This document shows positions 34,701 to 47,700 of a stretch of 64,000 bases of DNA, one piece after another; the stretch's first letter is position 1, and the number at the start of each line of letters is the position of its first letter. The position numbers and the translations under genes were made by a program. Origin of the DNA: Trichoplax sp. H2. Taxonomy: Eukaryota; Placozoa; Uniplacotomia; Trichoplacea. The stretch spans positions 1 through 64,000 of the forward strand of contig NOWV01000276.1 of NCBI GenBank assembly GCA_003344405.1, written 5' to 3'. Under the pieces are notes generated by a model, which was not told the origin of the DNA, ran no database searches, and saw only the letters and a list, made by a program, of their open reading frames with translations.

Positions 34701-37700
34701 ATTTTTACAATGCTTGCACAGTTGGTCATAACCTGGTAAACAATGATCAGATACTACTTTCCTCCACCCTCTAGCTTATTTTCTTCTCCCCTTAGACACT
34801 CCTGTCATTTGTTAACATACCGTTGAGTAAGACAGTGTCATGAAAACAGCAGGACAACCAGCCTCGATTGTCAAAATAGCTATCAGCCATTTCTGAAACT
34901 CATGGTTAACCTCTTATTCAACGTTATCTTAGGAAAGAGAAAGAAAAAAATCAGCACTTACATTACTCTGATCATTCTAATTTAGCTTGATTCGATGCTT
35001 TTTACACCATTAATCAACCAAATAACACCATTCGACAAATAATTCTGACACTGTACAATTGAAGGAATTGACTTCCAGCTACAATATCTATTGGTCAACG
35101 CCTAATATTTGTAATTCGGATATATAGATCGAAGAAAGAAACGAATAGGTAATGCAATTGAACTAATTTATTTCGTAGCAAGTACGGTAATCAAGTTGGA
35201 GTAATACGTAACTCGATAATTGGGATTAGAATGATTTTTAAAATATTCACTTTGTATCTTTCCAAGTGATTTGAAATCTTCTAGACATCTAAAGATCATT
35301 TACAAGCAGAGCTATAATTATCGTACGTAAAGAAGACTGCTAAAAAAATACTAAAGCCTAACTACCTATAAAGCGACCTGATTGTTTCTGATCAATTAAC
35401 AAATAATTGGCTATCAGCTAGAAAAACTTGCTATTATTTATTATCATCTAATTCAACTGTAATTTATATTTTTTAGAATTATCATTTAATTCCATTCTTA
35501 ACTATGAAGGGAAAGCATCTAGCTGAATGACCAGTTGAAGAGATCAGCTATATTAATTTGGGCTATTGCACTATTTGAATTACAGCTGGACTAATACGAC
35601 CGTTGATTGAATTGAATTCATTAAACAAAAAGATCAAAATCAATCCTGTTGGAAGATTAACATTGAGAACGGGGAATCGGACTAAAACTATCCTTTATAT
35701 CAAGCATCTTATTTCCTTTGATCATCATCTATATTAAAGTAAGTCTAGCTTAATATCTTTGGTATCATCCTGTCATATGCGAACTTAGTCGTTACAATTG
35801 AAAATAATGGATAGAGAACATGTAATTTTTCGTCAAACAGCAAAAGTTCTCATATGGTGGGTTGTAGGGTCAAAATAATTTAAGAATATAATTTTGGGTA
35901 ATTATCCTACTTATTAGTTAGACCCATATTTAAAGTAAAGCCATCATCTTGCCATGATGATATTTAGCGATGAGAAAAACTATCGTGTCGGTATCGGATT
36001 AGAATCCGTTTAAATTTTTATCTAGTTTATTGGTTGTGTCTAATTTAATACAGCAGTTCCTATGATAGTTAACAGACCGCATCTAATTTTATTAATATAT
36101 CTAACTAGAGAATACTTGATAGAACTGCTAGATCATCATTGTCTACATTAAATACCCCGTGTAAGCGGCCGTACTGAACTCAAAACGTTTCTAAATACTA
36201 TTTAACGATGAAAAATGGGCAATGATACGCGATGTATTTTTTCTATCAATTATTCATCTTTATTCTACTCGATCTTAAAATTGACCAATACAATCAGCAG
36301 TATTTGATTATCTGGGTTTTTTTTATTTAATCTCATCATTTCCTATAATAGTTCACTGTATCTATATGTTATATTTATCATGAATCACAACATGTTATTT
36401 AATAGGCCTAATTATCTTACGATCATATTAATAGAATTAGTCATCGCAGTCGCAGCGCTTCTGTCAAAATCGATTGACAGTTATAGTGTTAACTTAATGT
36501 GATAGCAACAACATTTTCAATATCAAATTTGTCAAAGTAGCGAGTTGTTCATGATAGGATCATAGCAATCACTTAATTTAATGATGATGACAGCGATGAT
36601 ATTGGTACTCCAGCATAATGATGTTAATTATTATTAGGAAAGTATTCCTCTATAGAGTGTCCATTAACATCAAAGTATAATGTCAGCCAGAGTAGACGTC
36701 GATAGCTTCGCAATATCGCTTGGAACGCTAATTTATCATGTTCAATTGAATAGAATTACTATTCAATTATCAGTCAGATAGCTTTGGTAGATTATCTAAT
36801 GACTGTTCTTGGTTAACATTAAAAGACATCAAATCAATTTAGGCTACTATAATCAGCTACTATCGCCTTTTAATAGCAATATCAACTGTCTTTGACACTG
36901 CTGTCCGATAAACATTTTCAATGATCATCACGTCATAATACTCAATGATTTGAGTTATTGTAGTTTTCCAAGTAATTTTTTGTTGTTGTTGTTGTTTTTA
37001 TTAGTCATGTTCTTACGAACAGATAAAAAAAATCAGCAATTATAAAATCATCATCCTAATTTACAAGTATCAACAGTTGAAAATCTAATCAGTGATGGTA
37101 GCCGATTGATAGCAATAGGAACTCATTTCAGTCTTGTTCGCCATGAACAAGATTACCCTAAACGGTATTATTCTACCGCTGCTCGTAATCAATGCCTTTC
37201 AATTTTCTATAGTCAAGGTAAATTAATGATAATTTAGCCTTAATTAGTGAATCTGCCCTATCGACGTCATTCTTAGTGATACATTGGAAGAAAATTCCAG
37301 TAGGTGATGATGGAAAGCAAAATAGAAAATATCTACATCATTCAATTTAAAATTGAACTGAGAAGAAATAAAAGTTCTCATTAATGTTATTGATGGATCT
37401 AATATTTCAAGTTCCTATTAAGGTAGTCCGATAGTAGATATTGTTGCTATCCAAACTGTAAGTATAGCCTTCATAGAAATGTAGTGTTTTTCATTTAAAG
37501 AATTTATGAATCGATCTTTAAGATCACGATGACGAAAGTTAAAAACGATTATTTATCGGAACATATCTTATCCGTATCAATATTACGACCCTATTTCAAC
37601 CATTAAATAAATAAATGAAAAAGTCAATGACTGTGTGATAATAGAACGAAAAAGAAAAGAAAAGTAAAATACATACGAATGGCTATAAAATACCTTGTCA

Positions 37701-39357
37701 TGATATTAAAATATGGTTTACACATAGAATAAAAATACGATTTTGATTTGAAACAATTGCATTGATGAAAGTCAACAGGACAAATGTTCAGTATTTACGA
37801 AGGGAAAGAAGGTGAAAATTTTAGTCCTTTTTGACACTGTATAACTATCGTGCATTTCATAATATCCCTAACTCGTTTTGCCAATGGCAATATTGGGTAG
37901 CTATAATACTGAATAAAAGGTATGACGAAGGTAAGAATAATAATTTCAATTTAGACGTCAACGACGATATTCAATCAGTCTTGCATTCAATTTAAATTAT
38001 AGTTCGATATTGCTGTAATTCATTTATTGGCTATTATTGCCAAGACAGTCGCTTAGCTTAGCCGGGAGAATCACAAGTTCAACTAGATTACTCTCTGTTC
38101 TTGTTGAAGAAGTCATTAGATCAAAAAATAGCCCCCCCCCCTTAAAAAAAAAATGGAAACACATCATTTCTAGCATTATGTCAATTTTTTTTAAGATGAT
38201 CAAATTGGCAATTTTACAGATTTTAGCATCATTCTTTTTTGTTTTTAATTTTGATTTCATCCCATCTAAATCTGTATAACTTATTAATTATTCAAGAGGT
38301 TATCTAATCGACTTCGATCGATTTGAGTCAATTTAATGATCAAGTTATTTATTTTTCTTGTAACCAAGTCAATATTATTATATCAGCCAAGACAATAATT
38401 AAGTCAATATAGACTAATTGAGTCTCTGTATATCGAGAAAAGATCCGTTATAAGACATCAAATCGGTCAATGATTCATTCTATCGTCAACAATAATATGC
38501 ATGATCATCACTGCAGGCTATTGGGATTCTGACAGTTGGATCACATCATGTCGCTCCTTATCTATTGAATTGATAGATAAAAAAATGGAAAAAATGATAA
38601 CCGAGATAATACTTGCATTTATTTGTTCTACATGACTATTGAATAGAAGTTGATTGTTACATATTTTTTTTTGTTATTGATTGATAAGTGATGAAAGAGG
38701 AATTGATCTAGTCTACTCGATAGTATTCAATGATGCCAAAATAGGCACTAAACTATCATTAGTCGCATAATGATCGAGGATAGAGAAGACTAGACGTAGG
38801 TACCGTTCCATTCTTCATTAGCTGGAGTTGGGAAAGAATAATGTTTGTATTTTCCATTGATATGACAAATAAAAAATAGAAATAGGAAGCCTATACGTAC
38901 TTTCATTTCATCGCTTAAGTCAAAACTTTTTTATTGAGGCGACCAATGTATTCTGATTAGTTGATAATGATGAATTGAAAACTGCCGTATTGATTGATGT
39001 TCGCTTACTGTTGGGAGAGATGGTTGTTTATTATTATACGATTGCCATAAGTAATATGCTAATGGCGACTATGATTCGTATTTGTCAGTAAATTGCTGTC
39101 ATCTTATTCAAGACTGAAGATCAATTCATCTTTCTGTGTCATCATGACTAACCGGATCAATTCTATCTTGCAATTTTTCCCTTAATTATTAGGTGTACAA
39201 GAGAATTTGACGTACTTCAGTAGCCAATTGATAACTTGAATATTGAAGAGTTAGGCGACTATTCTTCTAGTTGGCATCCTTAATCTAATTTCATATCGTC
39301 ACAAGAAATTGCCATCGCTCATTTAATAACAAGTCTAGCCAACAAGATCAATTCATC
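31708..39357. other. Gene-poor DNA upstream of GPCR 1
   Basis: No gene recognised over 7.6 kb. Small simple repeats: a GTAATC hexamer run at about 31,821-31,840, a (TTG)n run at about 36,979-36,996 and a poly(C)/poly(A) junction at 38,132-38,153. The overlapping frames around 38,024-38,279 on both strands span that homopolymer and are taken as chance. Untranslated exons of the GPCR could lie here but cannot be called. Confidence 0.4.
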
Positions 39358-40425
39358 ATGTCCAATATAACCAATCAAACGGAAATTCCATTCGAAACAG
39401 TTCAATCAACGATCGTTTACGGCGTTATTACAGGACTAACTATCCTGACTAATATTTTTATGTTAGCATTAATTGTATCGGAGCGTAAACTTCATACGAT
39501 GTCCAACTGGATCATGGCTAGCATGTTTTGTGCTGGAATCATCTTTGGCCTACTTTATTTATTACCTCGATGGGTACTCTATTATCAGTGGGTTAAACAA
39601 GATCCAATCGCATGCACTGTTCTACCATTAACTGGTATTGGATTAATTGTGAACTTAAATTTACATTTAACCTTAGTCAGTTTGGATCGCTACTTTTGCG
39701 TAATATTTCCCTTTAAATATGAAATGAGGAAAACGCGTTTAATTGCTATGTCATCCGTAGCCGCTGTCTGGTTATTGAGTATTTTTAGTGCATATTTGCC
39801 GCTATTTACAATATTAATGCCCCCACCCAATACCTGTGTTAAATTCAGGCCTGCTAACCCAGTCCATCACGCTTATTTAATCACTATTTTCAGTGTTTTA
39901 TTTTTCTTTCCATTGCTGGTGTTAATTGTGACTTATACACAAATCTTATTCATTGTTAACAGTCACACACAACGTGATAAAATCATCTCTCGACGTGCTA
40001 GTACGCCAATCTCAGTCATTAAGCGTAATATCCGAGCAATCAAACATATGGCCATCATGATTGGTATCTTTATCCTATTTTGGCTGCCTTACGTTGTTGT
40101 CTTTTTAATGTTATATTCCTCCAAATTTGTTACACCTACGACAGCACAAGTGATACGCAGCTTGCAGTATTTAGCTTTTTCCTATCCAGCTATGAATCCA
40201 CTCCTTTATGGCTATTTTACAGCTAGTTTACGTAGGGAAATTGAGAAACGAGTTCGTGCTACGTGGCTTGGCAATCTTCTGTGTAGTCGATTGGCAAGCA
40301 ATAATCGCGCTAATACTGTGCACAATCCAACTGTGGACAGTATTGTTGCACAAGATTGGAAGCGAAAATCATCTGCTCATACTATTACCGCTTTCAATGT
40401 CGAACAAGCAAATTGTGTTAAATGA
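39358..40425 (+). CDS. Class-A (rhodopsin-type) GPCR, intronless, orphan
   Basis: 355-aa seven-helix receptor predicted at the plasma membrane. The short N-terminus has two N-glycosylation sequons (NIT, NQT). Helix marks: Asn32 in TM1, TM2 around 50-70, Cys86 before TM3 and Cys160 in the second loop (conserved disulfide), DRY at 110-112, Trp138 in TM4, Pro185 and Tyr193 in TM5, FWLP at 241-244 in TM6 and NPLLY at 280-284 in TM7. A basic helix-8 region and a 60-residue tail with a Cys (LLCSR, near 299) follow. The usual TM2 Asp (position 2.50, sodium site) is missing: the segment reads WIMASMFCAG. It shares FWLPY, KHMAIM and AFSYPA blocks with the receptor at 52.2-53.1 kb and the pseudogene at 57.4-58.5 kb, so the three form a local family. 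The ligand is unknown and no G-protein class can be assigned. The start is the first ATG of the frame, after ATTCATC. Confidence 0.93.
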   Translation: MSNITNQTEIPFETVQSTIVYGVITGLTILTNIFMLALIVSERKLHTMSNWIMASMFCAGIIFGLLYLLPRWVLYYQWVKQDPIACTVLPLTGIGLIVNLNLHLTLVSLDRYFCVIFPFKYEMRKTRLIAMSSVAAVWLLSIFSAYLPLFTILMPPPNTCVKFRPANPVHHAYLITIFSVLFFFPLLVLIVTYTQILFIVNSHTQRDKIISRRASTPISVIKRNIRAIKHMAIMIGIFILFWLPYVVVFLMLYSSKFVTPTTAQVIRSLQYLAFSYPAMNPLLYGYFTASLRREIEKRVRATWLGNLLCSRLASNNRANTVHNPTVDSIVAQDWKRKSSAHTITAFNVEQANCVK

Positions 40426-43193
40426 CTGGCAATGTTAAAAGTCAAGCGCTATTTTAGTCATGAAAAAATGACTATCGATACGTCGATCATGTCCGACGCA
40501 ATCTAATGGCATCGATTGCTTCTTAGTTCTATGTATTGTAACAAAATTCGTAGTTTGTAACAATATTTTCCTATTCTACCTATCCTTTAGCGCCATCCTC
40601 TAGTTTACTCTATTCCCTAAAGGTTATCGTTTTACTGTAGTTAATTTGCCTTCTGCATCACTATTATTCAAGTTCAATGCAAAGCTCAAAGTACAGTAAT
40701 CATCATCTCCATCATCGAAATCCTTCTTTTGCTATTTTTGTTGCGGAGATGAAATATAAGCAATACATAGGAGTGGATTTTTCGTCAATCGGAAAAATCG
40801 ACCAGCGACAATCGATTATTAGGATATCAAACAACTTTTATCCAAGTTTTTCTTCATAACGCTTGACTTTATAATAGTGTCACTAAGTGAACTTCCTGTA
40901 AATGGGACTTCTTGTTATTATTAGATTAGACATTGGGAACTATTTTACCTCACGCCTTTGCAATAGCATTAGCCGTTGATACCTTTTAAAATGACTCTAG
41001 CTGTAATACCATAATATCCATACTAAGCTTTTGGATCATCGAATGATGATAACATTTATGAAACAGTAAATTGCGATCAATAGTGATCTTAGCATTGCTA
41101 GTTTGATTTCTCTACTCACAAACATCATTACAATTATAGCCTTTATATCTTAATATTTAATATTAATACTACATTTTATTAGTCCTTTACATGCTTTTCA
41201 AGCAATCAAGGCACTAACCTTAATAAGTATAAATTAAAGAACAACTGATATTATAATCTGGTCATAATCAATGTTATTCAAGACCGTCGAATCAGTCTTG
41301 ATACTAGACATCGATGGAAATGAGTGCACCTATATCAAGAATAACTAAATGAGTATATGTTTCTGTACTTCTGCAATAAAATCAAATTCTGCTGGTTGAC
41401 TTGTTTAAAAGAATTATACACAGAAGAACTTCTTGCCTACTTTGAATGCTGAATTCGATGTCCAATTCTAATGTAAACAATACTACTGCACTTACTTGTC
41501 ATCTCCATCAAGCTAAAAAGAGCGTGATGATATCTCCTCACTTTTAATTCTGAATTTAATTCTATATGGAATCATCACTGTATCGATAATCTATTCATAT
41601 TTTGTATACTAATGGATAAAGAACGGAAATTAGAATTGGTCAATTAACCTAATAAAAACCGACATCTATTTCGGCCGCACCGTTTCAATAATTATAATTC
41701 ACAATTTAACTGCAAACATGATTTACAGTCTAAGGATAAAATTTTACTGGTATAACATCCCTTTAATCTAGCAAGAAAACTGATTTCTATCGAATTGTAT
41801 GACTAAATAACCGATGCCTTTCCCTCTATCTTAAAGGTAACATTCGAAGCCATCGATAAAGTATCAGTAAAGGTTATTATTCAACGTATCATTGATTCCA
41901 TTTAGGATTAATCACATTTTGGTAACGCAATTTAGATCCATGCTTATGTTATTATTGATTTAATTGAATTTAATGATTCCTACTGCAATATGAAAAAAAA
42001 ACTCTGACAAGCAACTATAACTAGACTGCAATAACGCGCTGATATAATTGGAGTAAAAGCCTGGATTGTTCTACTTATCAATAATAATAATAATTATAAT
42101 TACTGAAAATATTTGATTGGATTGATAGCTTGCAATCATCAAAAGCTTCAATGAAATCAATATAAGCGTAGAATTATTTAATATCTTCTAACTGAGATAA
42201 TTTATCATCAATATACTTATTGCTAATCTGTAATTGCTATCTGTTAACATTGTATCAAACCATAATTTAAAATATTGGCAAACTAATTACTTTCTCTATT
42301 TTGACAAAATAGATACTGAGCACTTCAGCACCATCCTAAATATCTTTACTAGATATAGCTTTAGTCTGAGATTGATACAAGTAATCAATAGCATAACTTA
42401 TTATATCCACCATAGTTGTCTAGGTCATATATTCCATAAGATATCCTTACATTATGTTTATAATTTTAATGAATTTACAGTATCATTATGGTTTATGATT
42501 ATAACTATAATTGGATTTGGAGAAATGGAAATGATGTCTTACTCACGGAAATCAGATATTATTTTAATCAATTGTTAATATAGTCTTCATCAGCGTATGC
42601 AAGATCGAATTACCCTATCTTAATTACAGATAGTTTGATCTTACTAAAATATTGTCAGTAAATCACATCATAAAATAACTAGCAAGATTGTGAAATAATA
42701 ATAGTGATAATTGAATTTATCAAACAGTACATAATAATGATATCCATATACTCTTCTCAAATACAAGATCACTATTAATTGGACTGATCATGGTTACGAT
42801 AATTCAAATGTTAGCTGAATCCGGAATAACTATTACGACAATACTGAATGATTTTAATTTCAGGAAAATGGTAGATTATTCAAGCATGACAACCATATTC
42901 ATAATGTAATTGTTGTCAATTTAGAGCTGACATAATCGCAACTGCTCTATGCATATATGAAATAACTTAATTGAGGAGATATTAATTTGAAAACTGTAAT
43001 TCAATAAGCGGTAATAACAATTAATGCACCGTTAACTGATTTGATTTTAAGATTGAAATAATGCCTAGAGTAAATACAATAGGAATCTATTAATTGAGAA
43101 AAAATTTTTAAATCAAAATCTTAGTTTTATTAATATTGTTACGAGTAATGTATTGTTGGGTAGCTAGTAATGAAGTGTCTTGTTCAGCTAGTG
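40426..43193. other. 3' flank of GPCR 1 and intergenic DNA
   Basis: No gene recognised. Frames at 40,677-40,859 and 42,234-42,578 (+, 114 codons) show no known domain; the latter is Ile/Tyr/Asn-rich as expected from A+T-rich DNA. No RNA gene was seen. Confidence 0.4.
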
Positions 43194-43367
43194 ATCAAGG
43201 TGCATTAAAAATTGTTTACGAGGAAACGCACCATAGAAGGTTAATTAGGCATTCTCAATATCTTCAACTGATTGCAATAAATAATTAATTTACTGATTGT
43301 CCTCGTTTCTATGAAAAATTTGATGACTTTTATTGCGTTATATTTAATCATAACAATTAATACATCG

Positions 43368-43998
43368 TGTCACAAAACAGCTTTGCAACAAGATAACGCA
43401 ATATACGATCAATAAGTCAATTCCTTGAACCGCGTATCAAGGAACGATATCTGCATTATCACAAACACTTTTGCTCTACTAGCAGACTACATAAAGACTT
43501 AAACGCCTCGTATTTTACGTTAAACACTAAGTTGGACAATTCTTCTTTATTTCACGACATACTGCATTTATATACTATTCCTCAATAGTTCATGAGTCAT
43601 AGCTAATACAATTAACATTAGAATCATTTACTGAATTAGATATTAATTTTAGCTACTGCTCCCTTAATGCAGACAACAGTATTTACGAACATAGACATGT
43701 AATGACTAATACAGAATAGTCAGATTACGATATGTCCTATCACGGAACATTTCCATGATAATTTACAATCTACCATAAGTAAATTACAATCACAATGATT
43801 CGAACTGTAAGCAGATGATTTGCATTCCCTATTATAACTATTAATTTCAGTATGTGTATAAGTGTCACTGTCATAAAAAGTCAGTGCTATATTAAAATAC
43901 AGTATATCCAAATTAGAAGTTAACTAAATAAGGATAGTCTAATAGAATTATCCTAACATAGATATTTCTACTGTAATACAGTATATAACACTGTAACA
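43368..43998 (+). mobile_element. Solo LTR, family 1, copy 4 (631 bp), polymorphic
   Basis: Starts TGTCACAAAACAG and ends CACTGTAACA. The flanks are CATCG (43,363-43,367) and CATTG (43,999-44,003), a 5-bp target duplication with one change. The empty allele at about 44,505-44,525 reads ATACATCGATAGAG with a single CATCG, which directly proves the insertion boundaries. It is close to identical to copy 2. Confidence 0.93.
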
Positions 43999-44381
43999 CA
44001 TTGATAGAGCAAATTTATTTCTATCCTGATTAATGATATATTGAGCTTAATTATTGAAATTGATAACCTCCCAATACCATATTAATCAAATACGAATAGA
44101 AATCTCTGTAGTAATGTAAGCTGAAATAAAAGCAATTAACACTTTTAGGCTAAGCTGCATCTAGCGAATTATATTTCTGAACTTTTGGATTCATGCATGC
44201 TATTTACTATCAANNNNNNNNNNNNNNNNNNNNATCAAGGTGCATTAAAAATTGTTTACGAGGAAACACACCATAGAAGGTTAATTAGGCATTCTCAATA
44301 TCTTCAACTGATTGCAATAAATAATTAAAATTTACTGATTGTCCTCGTTTCTATGAAAAATTTGATGACTTTTATTGCGTT

Positions 44382-44490
44382 TTAGTAACGTGAATTATCT
44401 CTAAATCAATCCTTTAGAAAGGTATATATACATACATATGTATATGTATGCGCTGTTTTTGTATTTACTAGAACATATATATGTATACCC
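44382..44490. other. About 109-bp haplotype-specific insertion
   Basis: Present in the second haplotype copy and absent at the corresponding point (near 43,340) of the first. It contains alternating TATATACATACATATG-type sequence and a partial echo near its end (ACATATATATGTATA). No clear target duplication or terminal repeat was seen, so insertion versus deletion is undecided. Confidence 0.6.
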
Positions 44491-44728
44491 ATATTTAATC
44501 ATAACAATTAATACATCGATAGAGCAAATTTATTTCTATCCTGATCAATGATATATTGAGCTTAATTATTGAAATTGATAACCTCCCAATACCATATTAA
44601 TGAAATACGAATAGAAATCTCCGTAGTAATGTAAGCTGAAATAAAAGCAATTAACACATTTAGGCTAAGCTACATCTAGCGAATTATATTTCTGAACTTT
44701 TGGATTCATGCATGCTATTTACTATCAA

Positions 44729-47700
44729 AATTTCTCTAAGATAAAGACTAGAGTTGGTATGTTCAACTAATATTTTCGAACAGCGAACGTTGAAGGTTAT
44801 TTCCTTTATTTTTTAAGACAGATAATTTACCTAGATATAAATTAACAATCTCAACTCACAATTTATTCGCAGTCACTCGAAATTATTATTAATCGTATAC
44901 CTAACTATGCTCTAATTTAATTTCTCACATATCTTGAAAAACACTCACCCTCATCTGTTCCATTAAATTATTTTTAGGTTTCAAAACTCAATAGAAACAG
45001 TACAGTATTTGACTACTCTAATAGGTGTTGATCTATCTATAAATCGGTCTATTACAATGCTGATCTAAAATGAAATGAAGGAGAAATTTATGAATTTACT
45101 TCACTACATATAAATCAAACTATGTACGTATAGATAGTCGAAATTAATTTAATACAATAGCATATTCAATTGGGGATAAGTATTATTATTAATTATTAAT
45201 TTCTAGATATTTTTGCAGAGCAGATGCTAAAGATTAATTTATCTAGTATCCTAGAAGAAAAAATTGGGCTAGGATTAGATATATTTTCCTGAAAAGTTAA
45301 TAATCATGAAGCAAACGGCATGCATGATTACAATTTTTTCATTACTATATGCTATAAGCAAGAAGAGAATTTCTGAAACTCTGTAAATTATGCTATTTTA
45401 GTCACTGAGTCAGCCCAACACTATATTCGAAACTTACATTCTCTAGGTTTAATTTTCACCTCCAGGTTTTCAGTTTTGCACATATTTTAGTTTGATGTGA
45501 TAAAAATATAAATAATTGATGCTAATGAAGTACAGTATATCAACCAATGATTTTGAAAGTATTGGCTAAACAACAGTTAAAAAAGCGGTATGCAAAGCAA
45601 AATGAAAATAGTGTATGTATAAACGGACATGATAGGTAGTTTATGCTATATTGTGGTGAATTATGTAATTGTTACAAGCCTGATTGACATTTTTTTACCT
45701 TAAACCCTTATTCTATGCTAATATACAATCAAATTGAAATTGTCTCGCTCTGTTATGCGTATAATCAATCGATAGCAAAGTGGAGTTCTATTGCAACTAT
45801 TATCACGACTTAATTTCTAATTGTTATGCAAATCGGAAATACTTCATGGTGCAATCAATGGAAACAATTGCAATGTTCATGATATAAAGCAATTTGGGAT
45901 AGCGTAGCTAATTTAGGTTTACTGAATGTAATTCTACCTTGTTTTCGAGACCGATTGAGAATTATTAGTCAATTTAGATCATTTACTACCGGTATGAAAT
46001 AAGAATATTTAGATAAGAGCTGAAAATTAAAAGCAAATCAAGTATAACAGGTGATGCACTCTTTCTTAATTCTTAACTGAATACGTAGGTTTTAGTAAGT
46101 TACGGTATCGATCTAAGAAATGAAAAGCAGTAGCTCTTTATTATTCTTAAGCAATATAGATAGTCATAGCTATTGTAATCTGTGATGATAATATAAATTA
46201 AAATTTTCAATATTTTAAAGTCATGAAGGTTCATGATCACCAACACTTTCGCATGACATAATAAAACGAGTTACTACACAGTAATATATCGTATATTTCT
46301 GTAGCCAAATTCGCGATAATTTATATTAACTATACATGAAACACACATATAACGGCCGATATTGGCGTTGTTTACTCTCTAAATGATTTAAGAATTCAAT
46401 TTGAGCTTGCAGTCAAAACGAAAGATAGCGATAATAATAATAAACAAAAGCCCTAATTATATTATATACTTGCATATTAACTCACTTATACGGGCCCGTA
46501 TTGGCATTGTTTGCCCCCTAAATAGTTAAGAATTCAACTTGAGCTTGTAATTAAAGCGAAAAAATGGCGAAAATTACTTCAAGATCGCTAAGGCTTACAA
46601 AAACATAAAAACAATTTCTTGCAGAATAGAAACAACATTACTCCTGAAATTTTCTTCAGGTTAATTTATCATGACTTTAAATTCCTTTGCTTATCAAGTT
46701 ACTTAATTTACATAAAGGCTATTCTTAATTAATTAAATTGAATCGAAATTCTCAGTCTACTTTCTTATCTATAGTAAAATTTTATATCAAGAGCTTTTTA
46801 TGCTATTCATTAACTTTTGTCTGTCTTTCTTTACTCATATTTGCATTTTATTCTGATAGGACAGAAAGCCAAATGCTGCAGTTTTTCAGGTAATAAATAC
46901 CGTGAGAATTTCTTCAGTTATCAACGTTTCTTACATATATGGAACTGGCTTCGGATGTATAGTACGAGCATAATACTGAATTAAAATGGTGTAAATTATT
47001 TAGAATTAGCCGTAAGGAAAACGTTTTCTTTCGAATATATTTAAGTCTCGAAGGAGACAAATAGCAATTCAATCAAATAATTTGTTGTCATGAGTTTAAA
47101 TATAATTTGCAAAATGTTATAAAGTCAAATTTTCTTCTACGTCGAAAGAGTCGGTGGCTGGATCAAGTTCAGCATATTTAGCGTTTTCCTAAGTATAGTA
47201 ACTTCATTAGAGGGCAATGAAGAAATTTTGCTTTAATTTACATGTATGAAAATAGAATACAAATATGATATAAGTAAAGGTGTTATTAATAGCGAGGACC
47301 TGAGATGATTTATTAATTGTGTTAAATCAATACCCATATATTTAAAGAAATTCACTGCGCTATTCGTAAATTTAAAGGTGTAAGATATAAATTTAATCTA
47401 ATAATTAAGCACTTTCGCGACTGTTACCGGTACTCACGTCGTGATATTAGGACGTATTAAAGATTCTTCCATATTTAGTTAATAAGAATTCATCGCATGC
47501 AACTTTAAACTAAGTAGTTCATGCATTCTAGCACAATATTTACGACATTTTATTACCAACAACGGTATATATATATAATAATGGCGAAAGATGTTAGAAA
47601 GAAAGTCTGGCTTTCAATTGATTATTCGAAAATGTCTTAAACCCACTTAAAGAAGTAATATTTATTTGATACTCTATTATAAACGATTGCGATGGCAATA

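Larger units (their letters stand above)
43194..44728. other. Two haplotypes of one locus, separated by a 20-N gap
   Basis: 43,194-44,213 and 44,234-44,728 start with the same ATCAAGGTGCATTAAAAATT and end with the same CTATTTACTATCAA. The first copy carries the 631-bp LTR; the second lacks it but has about 109 bp (44,382-44,490) absent from the first. The gap is 44,214-44,233. Single-base differences and a short indel separate the rest. The best reading is unmerged alleles. Confidence 0.87.

Noticed and set aside
38024-38279. 78- and 80-codon frames on opposite strands around 38.1 kb
   Set aside because: They span a poly(C)/poly(A) junction and have low-complexity composition; no partner exons.
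43720-43911. 63-codon frame conserved between 20,670-20,861 and 43,720-43,911 (minus strand) as a real gene
   Set aside because: Both lie at the same position inside nearly identical LTR copies, so the conservation is that of the LTR.
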